64,000 nucleotides of DNA, taken from assembly GCF_036320965.1 (NCBI RefSeq), contig NC_092232.1, forward strand, positions 57,730,200 through 57,794,199, in the 5' to 3' direction. Origin of the DNA: Panulirus ornatus (lineage: Eukaryota > Arthropoda > Malacostraca > Decapoda > Palinuridae). Within the stretch, counting starts at the first letter, position 1; every line of letters begins with the position of its first letter. The position numbers and the translations under genes are program-made. Of the stretch, positions 1 to 12,140 are shown in pieces. Below the pieces are notes generated by a model. It was not told where the DNA came from. It worked only from the letters and a program-made list of their open reading frames with translations, and did not search any database.

Positions 1-318
1 ATCAGAGTTAACATGGGCCGGACATCGGTTGTGGAACGACTTAATCTGCTTCCGGTAGTTAGCAGGGATGATAATGAGGGCTCTGACCTCATACCAGGTC
101 AGTTTAGTTCCAGTCGATTGCTTAGTTCCAGTCTATTGCAACGACAATAAAAAAGTAAAACTCATTTCTTCGTGGAAAATTGAGAGGAAAACACGACAGC
201 AACATGGAGATTTACCCTGTGGTTATTTTGCCGGCTAGTCGGCAACGGTCGGTCAAACAGTATTTTGCCGTAGTAATCTCAGTACTTCATATAATACTAT
301 GTCACAAATTATGTTCTT

Positions 319-390
319 GGGGGCGTAGCTCAGTGGTAGAGCACTCGCTTGGCATGCGAGAGGTCCCGGGTTCAAACCCCGGCGCTTCCA
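319..390 (+). tRNA. tRNA-Ala-like gene, anticodon GGC (copy 1)
   Basis: A 72-nt perfect cloverleaf: 7-bp acceptor stem with the G3:U70 wobble that marks alanine tRNAs, 4-bp D stem, 5-bp anticodon stem, loop TTGGCAT and a perfect 5-bp T stem. Internal promoter boxes are intact (A box TAGCTCAGTGG, B box GGTTCAAACCC). The anticodon reads GGC, whereas eukaryotic Ala tRNAs normally carry AGC, TGC or CGC, so a bona fide decoding role is doubtful. It lies about 100 bp upstream of a 5S fragment in all four block copies. It may be a live pol III unit, a tRNA-derived repeat, or both. Confidence 0.8.
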
Positions 391-425
391 TTTTTTATTT
401 GGGAAATTCATTGTTTTCAGTCTTG

Positions 426-428
<3 letters not shown>

Positions 429-492
<64 letters not shown>
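429..492. repeat. (AT)n microsatellite
   Basis: Uninterrupted AT dinucleotide tract separating the tRNA-Ala trailer from the truncated 5S sequence. The 5S is truncated against (AT)n in all four cassette copies. Confidence 0.95.
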
Positions 493-494
<2 letters not shown>

Positions 495-571
495 TCCGAT
501 CAGGGAAGTTAAGCAACGTTGGGTCTGGTTAGTACTTGGATGGGTGACCGTCTGGGAACACCAGATGCTGT
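493..571 (+). pseudogene. 5S rRNA 3' fragment (copy 1)
   Basis: About 79 nt match the 3' two thirds of eukaryotic 5S rRNA: the CGTCCGATCA segment, AAGTTAAGCAACG, the GGTTAGTACTTGGATGGG internal control region and GGGAACACC near the 3' end. The first 33-35 nt of 5S are missing and replaced by (AT)n. The sequence runs without a break into the SINE body at 572, so this is probably the head of a 5S-derived SINE rather than a ribosomal gene. Confidence 0.85.
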
Positions 572-712
572 TATCCCTGGGGATAGGGAAGAAAGTATAC
601 TTGCCACGTATTCCCTGCGTGTCGTACAAGGCGACTAAAAGGGGAGGGAGCAGAAGGCCGGAAATCCTTTACTCTCATTTTCAATTTTACAAAAGACGGA
701 ACAGAGAAGATA
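572..712 (+). mobile_element. SINE-like body fused to 5S head
   Basis: Begins TATCCCTGGGGATAGGG and runs through CACGTATTCCCTGCGTGTCGTA, GGCGACTAAAAGGGGAGGGAG and GGCCGGAAATCC to an AACAGAGAAG phrase. The same module stands in the LINE 5' leader (30043-30143) and in the free copies at 60149-60395 and 60471-60713. The 5S-head plus body layout resembles SINE3-type elements; the assignment is inference. Confidence 0.65.
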
Positions 713-1417
713 TAAAGATATTGTAAAGATGTAACTAATATAAGATATAAGAATGAATGGAAGATACGGATGTAGCTGAAACAAGGAGTAATGAAGATTA
801 AGGTGCAATGAAAATTATTCTGTAGTGAAGATGAATGTATATGTTGAGATTTTGTATTGAACATCAAGAAGTAATGATAATGATGAGAGTGTAGTGAAGA
901 TGAGGGTTTAGTTGGGGAGTGGCGACAATTGCCTTTACAATGATGATAAGGAGGTAACACAATGAGGAACACAAACTTTCCAAAGCTACGTTCAAGTCAG
1001 ACTTTAAACTAAGTTCGGTAAACAGAAGGATGATGTTAAGATGAGAGTGTAGTGAAGAAGAGCATAGTGATTATAAGGATATTGTCAAGATAGGTTGTAG
1101 TGAGGATACGAATGTAGTGAAGATACGAATGTAGTAGAGATAAGGGTTATTAAAGAGTAAAGTTTATTCAGAATGATTATGTAGTGAAGATAAGAACTAT
1201 TTCTAGTGAACATCAGGGAGTACAATGATAATGGTATGGTAGAAATAACGGAGTCGTGAAGAAGAGGGTATAGTGAAGATATAATTAAGTGAAAATAACC
1301 TAGTAGTGAAGATACACGTTAGTGAATATGAGGTTGTAGTGAACTTAACCTTATTGACCTGATCCCCCAAATCCTCCAAACTACGTTCAAGGGCGGATCC
1401 AAAGCCAACCTAAAAGG

Positions 1418-4026
<2,609 letters not shown>

Positions 4027-4063
<37 letters not shown>
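4027..4063. repeat. (AT)n microsatellite between two LINE copies
   Basis: Separates the truncated 5' side of the minus-strand LINE from the truncated 5' side of the plus-strand LINE, so two head-truncated copies face away from a common AT tract. Confidence 0.9.
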
Positions 4064-4990
<927 letters not shown>

Positions 4991-5021
4991 CTGTATCTTC
5001 ACTTCTTGAAACACCTAGAGT

Positions 5022-5400
5022 ACAATATGATATATACAATACAGAATCTTCACCGTAAACTGAATTGCCCACCATATCTACTGCTCTTGAGCTGGAAGAA
5101 ATCACGGCCATAGAGTTTAATTATCTCTAATTCTTTATTTTCACTACTTGCCAACATTAGTTTGGAATATGATATATACAATACAAAGTAAGGCATCTTC
5201 ACTACAAACTGAAATGTCCCATATGATACATATAATGTACAATTGGGCATCTTCACTTAAACTGAATTGTCCACCATATCTAATGCACTTGAGCTGGTAG
5301 AAATCATGGCCATAGTTTATCTTTCATTCTTTATCTCCATTATTTGACACAATTGCATTATGATATGATGAATATAATACACAATTGGGCATCATTGAAA
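5022..5400. repeat. Two-copy tandem duplication, ~200 bp unit
   Basis: The phrase accatatctaNtgcNcttgagctgg recurs about 204 bp apart (near 5069 and 5273), with matching sequence around it (gatatatacaatac, gaaatcaNggccatag). No coding potential is seen. Confidence 0.5.
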
Positions 5401-5737
5401 TTTCAATACACAAAGAATTACAATCTTAATATCAGTGATGGTCTATACAAATTGGATAACTTTAATGTTGATAGAATTTATAAACAATTCACCTTCTTGT
5501 CCACATAATAAGTTTATGATACGCTTGTTGTCTTTCTTGGACAATCACATGTTTACCATATGGCATCCTCGCTCCGTCTCTTCGTTGTACATCAACTGAC
5601 TGTTATATTTTTCTCTTGTATCTCCCCTGATGATGTGAGTTTTACAGGAAAGTGCACTTGGGAACTTATCGTGTTTATTTTTCCCGTGGACTCATAAGAA
5701 TATACTTGATCACGTGCAAAATTGTGATCCTTTTCGA
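5401..5737 (+). mobile_element. Penelope-like element 3' end (copy a)
   Basis: Encodes the C-terminal tail YTKNYNLNISDGLYKLDNF, followed by an untranslated tail shared with 33978-34295 (plus) and 38739-39206 (minus). The GLYKLD tail after a GIY-YIG-type endonuclease is typical of Penelope-like retroelements; only this tail is present and no RT domain is visible. The copy is cut at 5737 by a LINE insertion. Confidence 0.65.
5623..5666 (+). ncRNA. Candidate hammerhead ribozyme core (PLE)
   Basis: Core boxes in order: CTGATGA (5627-5633), GAAA (5648-5651), then AGTGCACT and T before GGGAAC. TCCC before the first box can pair with GGGA after the last, forming helix I. AGTGCACT is a self-complementary helix III without a loop. 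Helix II would be short and has one extra U after the first box. No cleavage test is possible from sequence alone. Confidence 0.45.
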
Positions 5738-6524
5738 AGTGAGTCAGTTGTTGTTCGCTGATGATACAGCGCTGGTGGCTGATTCATGTGAGAAACTGCA
5801 GAAGCTGGTGACTGAGTTTGGTAAAGTGTGTGGAAGAAGAAAGTTAAGAGTAAATGTGAATAAGAGCAAGGTTATTAGGTACAGTAGGGTTGAGGGTCAA
5901 GTCAATTGGGAGGTAAGTTTGAATGGAGAAAAACTGGAGGAAGTGAAGTGTTTTAGATATCTGGGAGTGGATCTGTCAGCGGATGGAACCATGGAAGCGG
6001 AAGTGGATCATAGGGTGGGGGAGGGGGCGAAAATTTTGGGAGCCTTGAAAAATGTGTGGAAGTCGAGAACATTATCTCGGAAAGCAAAAATGGGTATGTT
6101 TGAAGGAATAGTGGTTCCAACAATGTTGTATGGTTGCGAGGCGTGGGCTATGGATAGAGTTGTGCGCAGGAGGATGGATGTGCTGGAAATGAGATGTTTG
6201 AGGACAATGTGTGGTGTGAGGTGGTTTGATCGAGTAAGTAACGTAAGGGTAAGAGAGATGTGTGGAAATAAAAAGAGCGTGGTTGAGAGAGCAGAAGAGG
6301 GTGTTTTGAAATGGTTTGGGCACATGGAGAGAATGAGTGAGGAAAGATTGACCAAGAGGATATATGTGTCGGAGGTGGAGGGAACGAGGAGAAGAGGGAG
6401 ACCAAATTGGAGGTGGAAAGATGGAGTGAAAAAGATTTTGTGTGATCGGGGCCTGAACATGCAGGAGGGTGTAAGGAGGGCAAGGAATAGAGTGAATTGG
6501 AGCGATGTGGTATACAGGGGTTGA
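5738..6524 (+). pseudogene. LINE RT C-terminal half, open frame
   Basis: About 262 codons in frame from the FADD box through VNVNKSKVI, the GHMERM motif and [13 protein letters not shown] to the stop. The frame is intact but lacks the catalytic A-box Asp and the endonuclease, so it is a dead copy. Upstream in-frame residues belong to the interrupted PLE and are not part of this protein. Confidence 0.85.
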
Positions 6525-6717
6525 CGTGCTGTCAGTGGAGTGAATCAAGGCATGTGAGGCGTCTGGGGTGGACCATGGAAAGCTGTGTAGGTATGTATAC
6601 ACGTGTGTGGACATGTGTATGTACATGTGTATGGGGGGGGGGTTGGGCCATTTCTTTCGTCTGTTTCCTTGCGCTACCTCGCAGACGCGGGAGACAGCGA
6701 CAAAGTATAGAAAAAAA

Positions 6718-6735
<18 letters not shown>
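5738..6735 (+). mobile_element. 5'-truncated LINE copy (L3) with A tail
   Basis: Starts inside the RT domain at EVSQLLFADDTALVA, so it keeps the FADD box and everything downstream, then the 3' UTR and about 25 A at 6711-6735. It inserted into a PLE: PLE-type sequence abuts on the left, and PLE sequence resumes near 6771 in inverted orientation. Confidence 0.88.

Positions 6736-6769
<34 letters not shown>
6736..6769. repeat. (AT)n microsatellite
   Basis: Follows the L3 poly(A) tail directly. Confidence 0.9.
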
Positions 6770-6770
<1 letters not shown>

Positions 6771-6774
<4 letters not shown>

Positions 6775-6949
6775 AAGGATCACAATTTTGGACAATCACA
6801 TGTTTACCAAATGGCGTCCCAGCTTCGTCTCTTCGATGTATATCAACTGACTGTTATATTCCTCTCTTGTGTCTCCCTTGATGATGTGATTATTACACGA
6901 AAGTGCACTTGGGAACTTTTTGTGTTTCATTTTCCCCGCGGACTCATAG

Positions 6950-6954
<5 letters not shown>
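6771..6954 (+). mobile_element. Penelope-like element 3' tail (copy b)
   Basis: Carries the PLE untranslated tail: the caatcacatgtttacc phrase, then the hammerhead-like region at about 6874-6916. Here the first box reads TTGATGA, losing the conserved first C, so this copy would be inactive. The tail ends at (AT)n at 6955. Confidence 0.65.

Positions 6955-7029
<75 letters not shown>
6955..7029. repeat. (AT)n microsatellite
   Basis: Pure AT tract between PLE tail and cassette block copy 2. Confidence 0.95.
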
Positions 7030-7031
<2 letters not shown>

Positions 7032-7155
7032 TTCAGTATGGAACAGAATAAGGAGTCAAGCAAGTAAATTTCGTCAAAGACATATCTCTTTTCTAAACGC
7101 TGCCTCGCAAAGATTTTCATTAATTCAAATTGAAGAAACAGACGAATTTTCTATT

Positions 7156-7227
7156 GTCTGGTTAGCTCAGTGGTAGAGCATGAGTCTGATAAACTCAAGG
7201 TCGTGGGTTCGAGACCCACACCAGACA
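7156..7227 (+). tRNA. tRNA-like gene, anticodon GAT (Ile-type)
   Basis: A 72-nt perfect cloverleaf: acceptor GTCTGGT/ACCAGAC, D stem GCTC/GAGC, anticodon stem TGAGT/ACTCA with loop CTGATAA, T stem GTGGG/CCCAC, discriminator A. The A and B boxes are intact. The anticodon is GAT, an isoleucine form that eukaryotic nuclear genomes normally lack. The same body carries anticodon CAC in block copies 3 and 4, so this is a repeat-borne tRNA-like gene whose identity has drifted. Confidence 0.75.
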
Positions 7228-7757
7228 TAATTTTTGTTTTTTTCTTTTTTCATTTTGTCCGCATCACATGTGTGCAACATTCAGTATGTTCGTCCAACGT
7301 TGTAGTGAAGATCTTCACAATAAATTGGGGTTTTCGACCTTATCTGAAAGGGTCAGGTCCACCAAGACGTCCTTGAAATCTTTCAGAAGCTTCTGGCGAT
7401 CCTCCTCCAACTGCTGGGCACATCAGAGTTAACATGGGCCGGACATCGGTTGTGGAACGACTTAATCTGCTTCCGGTAGTTAGCAGGGATGATAATGAGG
7501 GCTCTGACCTCATACCAGGTCAGCTTGGTTCCAGTCTATTGCTTAGTTCCAGTTAATTACATAGTTCCAGTCTATTGCAACGACAATAAAAAAGTAAAAC
7601 TCATTTCTTCGTGGAAAATTGAGAGGAAAACACGACAGCAACATGGAGAATTACCCTGTGGTTATTTTGCCGGCTTGTCGGCAACGGTCGGTCAAACAGT
7701 ATTTTGCCGTGGTAATCTCAGTGCTTCATATAATACTATGTCACAAATTATGTTCTT

Positions 7758-7829
7758 GGGGGCGTAGCTCAGTGGTAGAGCACTCGCTTGGCATGTGAGA
7801 GGTCCCGGGTTCAAACCCCGGCGCTTCCA
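7758..7829 (+). tRNA. tRNA-Ala-like gene, anticodon GGC (copy 2)
   Basis: Same 72-nt cloverleaf as at 319-390 with one change in the anticodon stem (GTGAG for GCGAG, a tolerated G:U pair). G3:U70 and both promoter boxes are retained. Confidence 0.78.
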
Positions 7830-7862
7830 TTTTTGTTATTTGGGAAATTCATTGTTTTCAGT

Positions 7863-7865
<3 letters not shown>

Positions 7866-7937
<72 letters not shown>

Positions 7938-7953
7938 ATGTATATATATATAT
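7866..7953. repeat. (AT)n/(GT) microsatellite
   Basis: AT tract with a short GT/GTAT interruption, sitting between the tRNA-Ala trailer and the 5S fragment. Confidence 0.9.
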
Positions 7954-8032
7954 CGTCCGATCAGTTAAGTTAAGCAACGTTGGGTCTGGTTAGTACTTGG
8001 ATGGGTGACCGTCTGGGAACACCAGATGCTGT
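7954..8032 (+). pseudogene. 5S rRNA 3' fragment (copy 2)
   Basis: Same truncated 5S as copy 1, with small changes (CAGTTAAGTTAAGC for CAGGGAAGTTAAGC). It continues directly into the SINE body. Confidence 0.85.
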
Positions 8033-8170
8033 TATCCCTGGGGATAGGGAAGAAAGTATACTTGCCTCGTATTCCCTGTGTGTCGTACAAGGCGACTTAA
8101 AGAGGAGGCAGCAGAAGGCCGGAAATCCTTTACTCTCATTTTCAATTTTACAAAAGACGGAACAGAGAAG
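8033..8170 (+). mobile_element. SINE-like body fused to 5S head (copy 2)
   Basis: Same module as 572-712, slightly diverged (GACTTAAAGAGGAGGCAGC). The degenerate GTAGTGAAGAT tail of the block follows. Confidence 0.62.
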
Positions 8171-9231
8171 ATATAAAGATATTGTAAAGATGTAACTAAT
8201 ATAAGAAATAAGAATGAATGGAAGATACGGATGTAGCTGAAACAAGGAGTAATGAAGATTAAGGGGCAATGAAAATTATTCTGTGGTGATGAATGTATAT
8301 GTTGAGATTTTGTATTGAACATCAAGAAGTAATGATAATGATGAGAGTGTAGTGAAGATGAGGGTTTAGTTGGGGAGTGGTGACAATTGCCTTTACAATG
8401 ATGATAAGGAGGTAACACAATGAGGAACACAAACTTTCCAAAGCTACGTTCAAGTCAGACTTTAAACTAAGTTCGGTAAACAGGAGAGTGATGTTGAGAG
8501 TGTAGTGAGGAAGAGTATAGTGATGATAAGGATACTGTCAAGATAGGTTGTGGCGAAGATACGAATGTAGCAGAGATAAGGGTTATCAAGGAGTAAAGTT
8601 TATTCAGAATGATTATGTAGTGAAGATAAGAACTATTTCTAGTGAACATTAGGGAGTACAATGATGATGGTATGGTAGAAATAACGGTGTAGTGAAGAAG
8701 AGGGTATAGTGAAGATATGATTAAGTGAAAATAAGCTAGTAGTGAAGATTCACGTTAGTGAATATGAGGTTGTAGTGAACTTAACCTTATTGACTTCATC
8801 CCCCAAATCCTCCAAACTCCGTTCAAGGGCCGATCCAAAACCAATCAAAAAGGCTATTTCTCTGTGTATTGTTAGTGGTGGTGGTGGTGTGTAGGTGTGT
8901 GTAATCATCTACTTGCACTGTATTAGGAGGGGGTTTTACACTCGTGGGGCCCCGTGTAAGTACGTTTTTTGTGTGAGCGGGTAAAATCTAAAGCCTTCCT
9001 TGATACCAGCTTAGTCAAGATAAGGTCATATGAAGATGAGGTTGTAGTGAAGATTATAATAAGCCTTGCATAGTGAAGATAAAGGGATTAAGTAGAGGAG
9101 ATGTAGTAAAGAAGATTATAGTGAACACAAAAGGATTCAAGCTAAGTGCAGGGTCGGCCTACTGGCTTGAACTTACATTTCAGGTCAAAGGCATTCGAGT
9201 ACATAGTATTCGAATAGTTATTTCCCTATCA

Positions 9232-9304
9232 GGGCGATCATAGCCTAGCGGCAGCTCTCCCACCCGTTGCACAGGGGTCCCGGGTTCGATCCTGGCTGTT
9301 GGAG
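9232..9304 (+). repeat. tRNA-derived SINE-like head
   Basis: Carries a good A box (TAGCCTAGCGG) and B box (GGTTCGATCC) about 35 nt apart, but imperfect stems, so it is tRNA-like rather than a tRNA gene. A better-kept inverted copy lies at 57412-57484 and a degraded one at 57550-57622. A short AT-rich tail and an (AT)n tract follow. Confidence 0.6.
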
Positions 9305-9348
9305 GTTTGTATGTTTCATGAGAATGCTCGTTCATAGGCACTTAGTTC

Positions 9349-9352
<4 letters not shown>

Positions 9353-9406
<54 letters not shown>

Positions 9407-9470
9407 CTATGAGTCCACGGAGAAAATGAAACACGATAAGTTCCCAAATGAACTTTCGTTTAATAATGGC
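9353..9470 (-). mobile_element. (AT)n plus PLE tail remnant
   Basis: (AT)n to about 9403, then a minus-strand PLE tail (ATGAGTCCACGG, ATGAAACACGATAAGTTCCC). The GAAA region is kept but the CTGATGA box is gone, so no ribozyme core remains. The inverted-arm counterpart lies at 57280-57345. Confidence 0.55.
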
Positions 9471-10202
9471 AAGTTAGTATGAAAGATAAAGTATGAAAGA
9501 CAAAGATAGTGGACAAGTGTAATGTGTTCTGTGTCCTTGATAACCATTTGGTCTGACTCATTCAGATAAGGTCGAAAACGCCAGTAGTGAAGATGTACAA
9601 AGGATAATAGAACAGTGTACGTACGTACGTAGTGTGAGTATCTTGACTGATAGAAAGTATTGAAAGCGGCAGGAAGTAGTGAGATATTGTATTGTGCTTC
9701 GTACAAGACTGGCGGGCGACTCCGTCCTTCGTGCTGTGCCACACACAGTCTGGTGATTGTCGGGATGTGTAGCCATAATGTTTGATCTTATGACCATTAG
9801 TGATACATCATGTGATGTTTACTATCACAACATCGGCTTCCTCCTCCTCCAGGAGAGTGGCAATCAGGTGGCGGTTATTGTGGTAGCCCGGCACATGCAA
9901 TTGTAAGATTTCAAGCAACATTGTGAAAATGGGACACATTATAAAGAGTTCCATAATTTCTCTAATTCTTCCCCAAATTCATGTGGACCTGCAACACTGA
10001 AAATGTTTAAATACCGCTGGTGTAGAGGAAGGGAGAGGGAGGCCTGGGATGAGAGTGAGGCTTTGTAGGAGAGAAAGTCTCGGGATGAGAGAGGCTGAAC
10101 ACAAGATGTTTGGCCGGAGAGTGAGGCTTTGAAGGAGAGAGAGGCTTAGGATGAGAGAGGCTGGGCATGAGAGAGAGGCTTGGCAGGAGAGTGAGGCTTT
10201 GA
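9471..10202. other. Left inverted arm, non-repetitive part
   Basis: No gene is recognised. The stretch aligns inversely with 57270-56700, including the tandem CGTA (9618-9633) and the phrase ccataatgtttgatcttatg. From about 10020 it becomes GA-rich with variants of the 36-bp unit. Confidence 0.6.
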
Positions 10203-10775
10203 AGGAGAGAGAGGCTTAGGATGAGGGTTGGGTTGTACCAGAGAGAGAGGCCTGGGATGAGGGTTGGGTTGTACCAGAGAGAGAGGCTTGGGATGAGGGT
10301 TGGGTTGTACCAGAGAGAGAGGCTTAGGATGAGGGTTGGGTTGTACTAGAGAGAGAGAGGCTTGGGATGAGGGTTGGGTTGTACCAGAGAGAGAGGCTTG
10401 GGATGAGGGTTGGGTTGTACCAGAGAGAGAGGCTTGGGATGAGGGTTGGGTTGCACCAGAGAGAGAGGCTTGGGATGAGGGTTGGGTTGTACCAGAGAGA
10501 GAGACCTGGGATGAGGGTTGGGTTGTACCAGAGAGAGAGGCTTGGGATGAGGGTTGGGTTGTACCAGAGAGAGAGACCTGGGATGAGGGTTGGGTTGTAC
10601 CAGAGAGAGAGGGTTGGGATGAGGGTTGGGTTGTACCAGAGAGAGAGGCTTGGGATGAGGGTTGGGTTGTACCAGAGAGAGAGGCTTGGGATGAGGGTTG
10701 GATTGTACCAGAGAGAGAGACCTGGGATGAGGGTTGGGTTGTACCAGAGAGACTGACCTGGGATGAGGGTTGAGT
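10203..10775. repeat. 36-bp tandem array, ~15 copies
   Basis: Unit has the core GAGGCTTGGGATGAGGGTTG followed by GGTTGTACCAGAGAGA, 36 bp. As 36 is a multiple of three, several frames stay open and give repetitive peptides that are not credible proteins. The right arm at 55.8-56.7 kb lacks this expansion. Confidence 0.9.
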
Positions 10776-11333
10776 TGTGAAAGATGGAGTGACTTTGGAT
10801 GAAAGAAGTGGTACAAGAGAGAGGCTTTAAAGGTGAGAGAGGCTTGAGATGAGGGAGTCTGAACATGAGATATGTTTGTCAGGAAAGTGAGGATGTGAAA
10901 GAGAGAGACTTTATATGAGAATGGCAGGACAGGCGTTAGAGGCTTGGGATGTGAAAAATGTTATGAATGAGAGAAGCATGGGATGAGAATGACGCTGTGA
11001 ATGAGACGTAATCTTATGATAAGAGAAGCTGGACACAAGGTAGAATGAACATGAATATGTCATACATCCCATCACCAAGGATATGTATCCCTTCACTTTC
11101 TGTTATAAAGACAATAGTAAGGATAAACTTAAGTTCCAGCCTCCCGACTTACCATGACTATATTATTCCTAATGTTGAAGAATGATATTATAAAACTTAC
11201 TTACTCTCACAAAGCAGGTGACATGGGTTAATCAATGTTGGTATGTTACCTGGCCAGGGAGAGATCACTGGTTGAGAAGGTAGCATGATATAACACTGCG
11301 TTATGATAACTGATTAACTGAATTATTCCACAC

Positions 11334-11335
<2 letters not shown>
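10776..11335. other. GA-rich arm and spacer, no gene
   Basis: Degenerate GA-rich unit variants to about 11030, then ordinary AT-rich sequence. No coding, RNA or mobile element signal is seen. Confidence 0.5.

Positions 11336-11429
<94 letters not shown>
11336..11429. repeat. (GA)n microsatellite
   Basis: About 94 bp of pure GA. The right arm has (TC)n at the matching place (56167-56256). Confidence 0.95.
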
Positions 11430-11431
<2 letters not shown>

Positions 11432-11551
11432 CTGTGAGAGAGGCTGGACAGGAGAGAAAGGCTTAAGATGTGAGAAAAGCTGTGAAGGAAATAGAGGCTT
11501 AGGGTAAAACACTGTGACGGAGAAAGATAATTGTCATGAAAGTCAAGGTGG

Positions 11552-11788
11552 ACTCGAGAGAGAGGCTTGGGACGAGAGTCAGGCAGGACAGGAGAGAGAG
11601 ACTTGGGACGAGAGTCAGGCAGGACAGGAGAGAGAGGCTTGGGACGAGAGTCAGGCAGGACAGGAGAGAGAGGCTTGGGACGAGAGTCAGGCAGGACAGG
11701 AGAGAGAGGCTTGGGACGAGAGTCAGGCAGGACAGGAGAGAGAGAGGCTTGGGACGAGAGTCAGGCAGGACAGGAGAGAGAGACTTGA
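11552..11788. repeat. 36-bp tandem array, second type, ~6.5 copies
   Basis: Unit GAGGCTTGGGACGAGAGTCA plus GGCAGGACAGGAGAGA. The same unit occurs inverted at 55796-56040 with almost no divergence. Confidence 0.9.
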
Positions 11789-12019
11789 GATGAGAATTAG
11801 TGTGGACACGGGAGAGAGGCGTGGGATGAGGGAGAGGATGTGAAAGAGGCTGGAGACGGGAGCAAGATTTGGGCTGAAAGTGAAAGTTTACAAGAATGAA
11901 AGAGGCTGGTGATGAGAGCGAGGCTGGACGTGAGAAAAGCTTGGAATGAGAGCGATATTGTTAAGATGAGAGAGAGGCTGGTCTTGAGAAAGAAGCTTGG
12001 GTTGAGGGTTAAGTTGGAT

Positions 12020-12022
<3 letters not shown>

Positions 12023-12090
<68 letters not shown>
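12023..12090. repeat. (GA)n microsatellite
   Basis: Pure GA near the end of the GA-rich arm, which fades out by about 12140. Confidence 0.95.
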
Positions 12091-12098
<8 letters not shown>

Positions 12099-12140
12099 TC
12101 ATGGGTGAGAGTTAGGCTGGACACGAGAGAAAGGCTTGGG

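Larger units (their letters stand above)
1..1417 (+). repeat. Pol III cassette block, copy 1 (5' end cut by window)
   Basis: First of four copies of a roughly 2 kb duplicated block (others at 7030-9180 plus, 36452-38664 minus, 57786-60017 minus). In block order it holds a tRNA-Ala, an (AT)n tract, a 5S rRNA 3' fragment, a SINE-like body and a long tail rich in the motif GTAGTGAAGAT. The upstream second tRNA seen in the other copies lies outside the window here. The tail from about 713 on has no credible reading frame; it is a degenerate minisatellite in which the GTAGTGAAGAT motif recurs every 15-40 bp. It ends with a phrase (atcccccaaatcctccaaac) that is also present in copies 2, 3 and 4. 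Confidence 0.8.
7030..9180 (+). repeat. Pol III cassette block, copy 2
   Basis: The most complete forward copy. It contains an Ile(GAT)-like tRNA, a spacer with the phrase atcagagttaacatgggccg, the tRNA-Ala(GGC), (AT)n, a 5S fragment, the SINE body and the GTAGTGAAGAT-rich tail. It aligns in order with 60017-57786 on the minus strand and continues into the GA-rich arm to 12140, forming the left arm of a large inverted duplication. No protein-coding gene is recognised in it. Confidence 0.8.

Noticed and set aside
493..571. Functional 5S rRNA gene
   Set aside because: The first third of 5S is missing in all four copies and the 3' end runs into a SINE body without a terminator T run.
10324..10866. 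Apparent 180-residue and 156-residue repeat proteins
   Set aside because: Products of a 36-bp tandem array whose length is a multiple of three; several frames are open at once.
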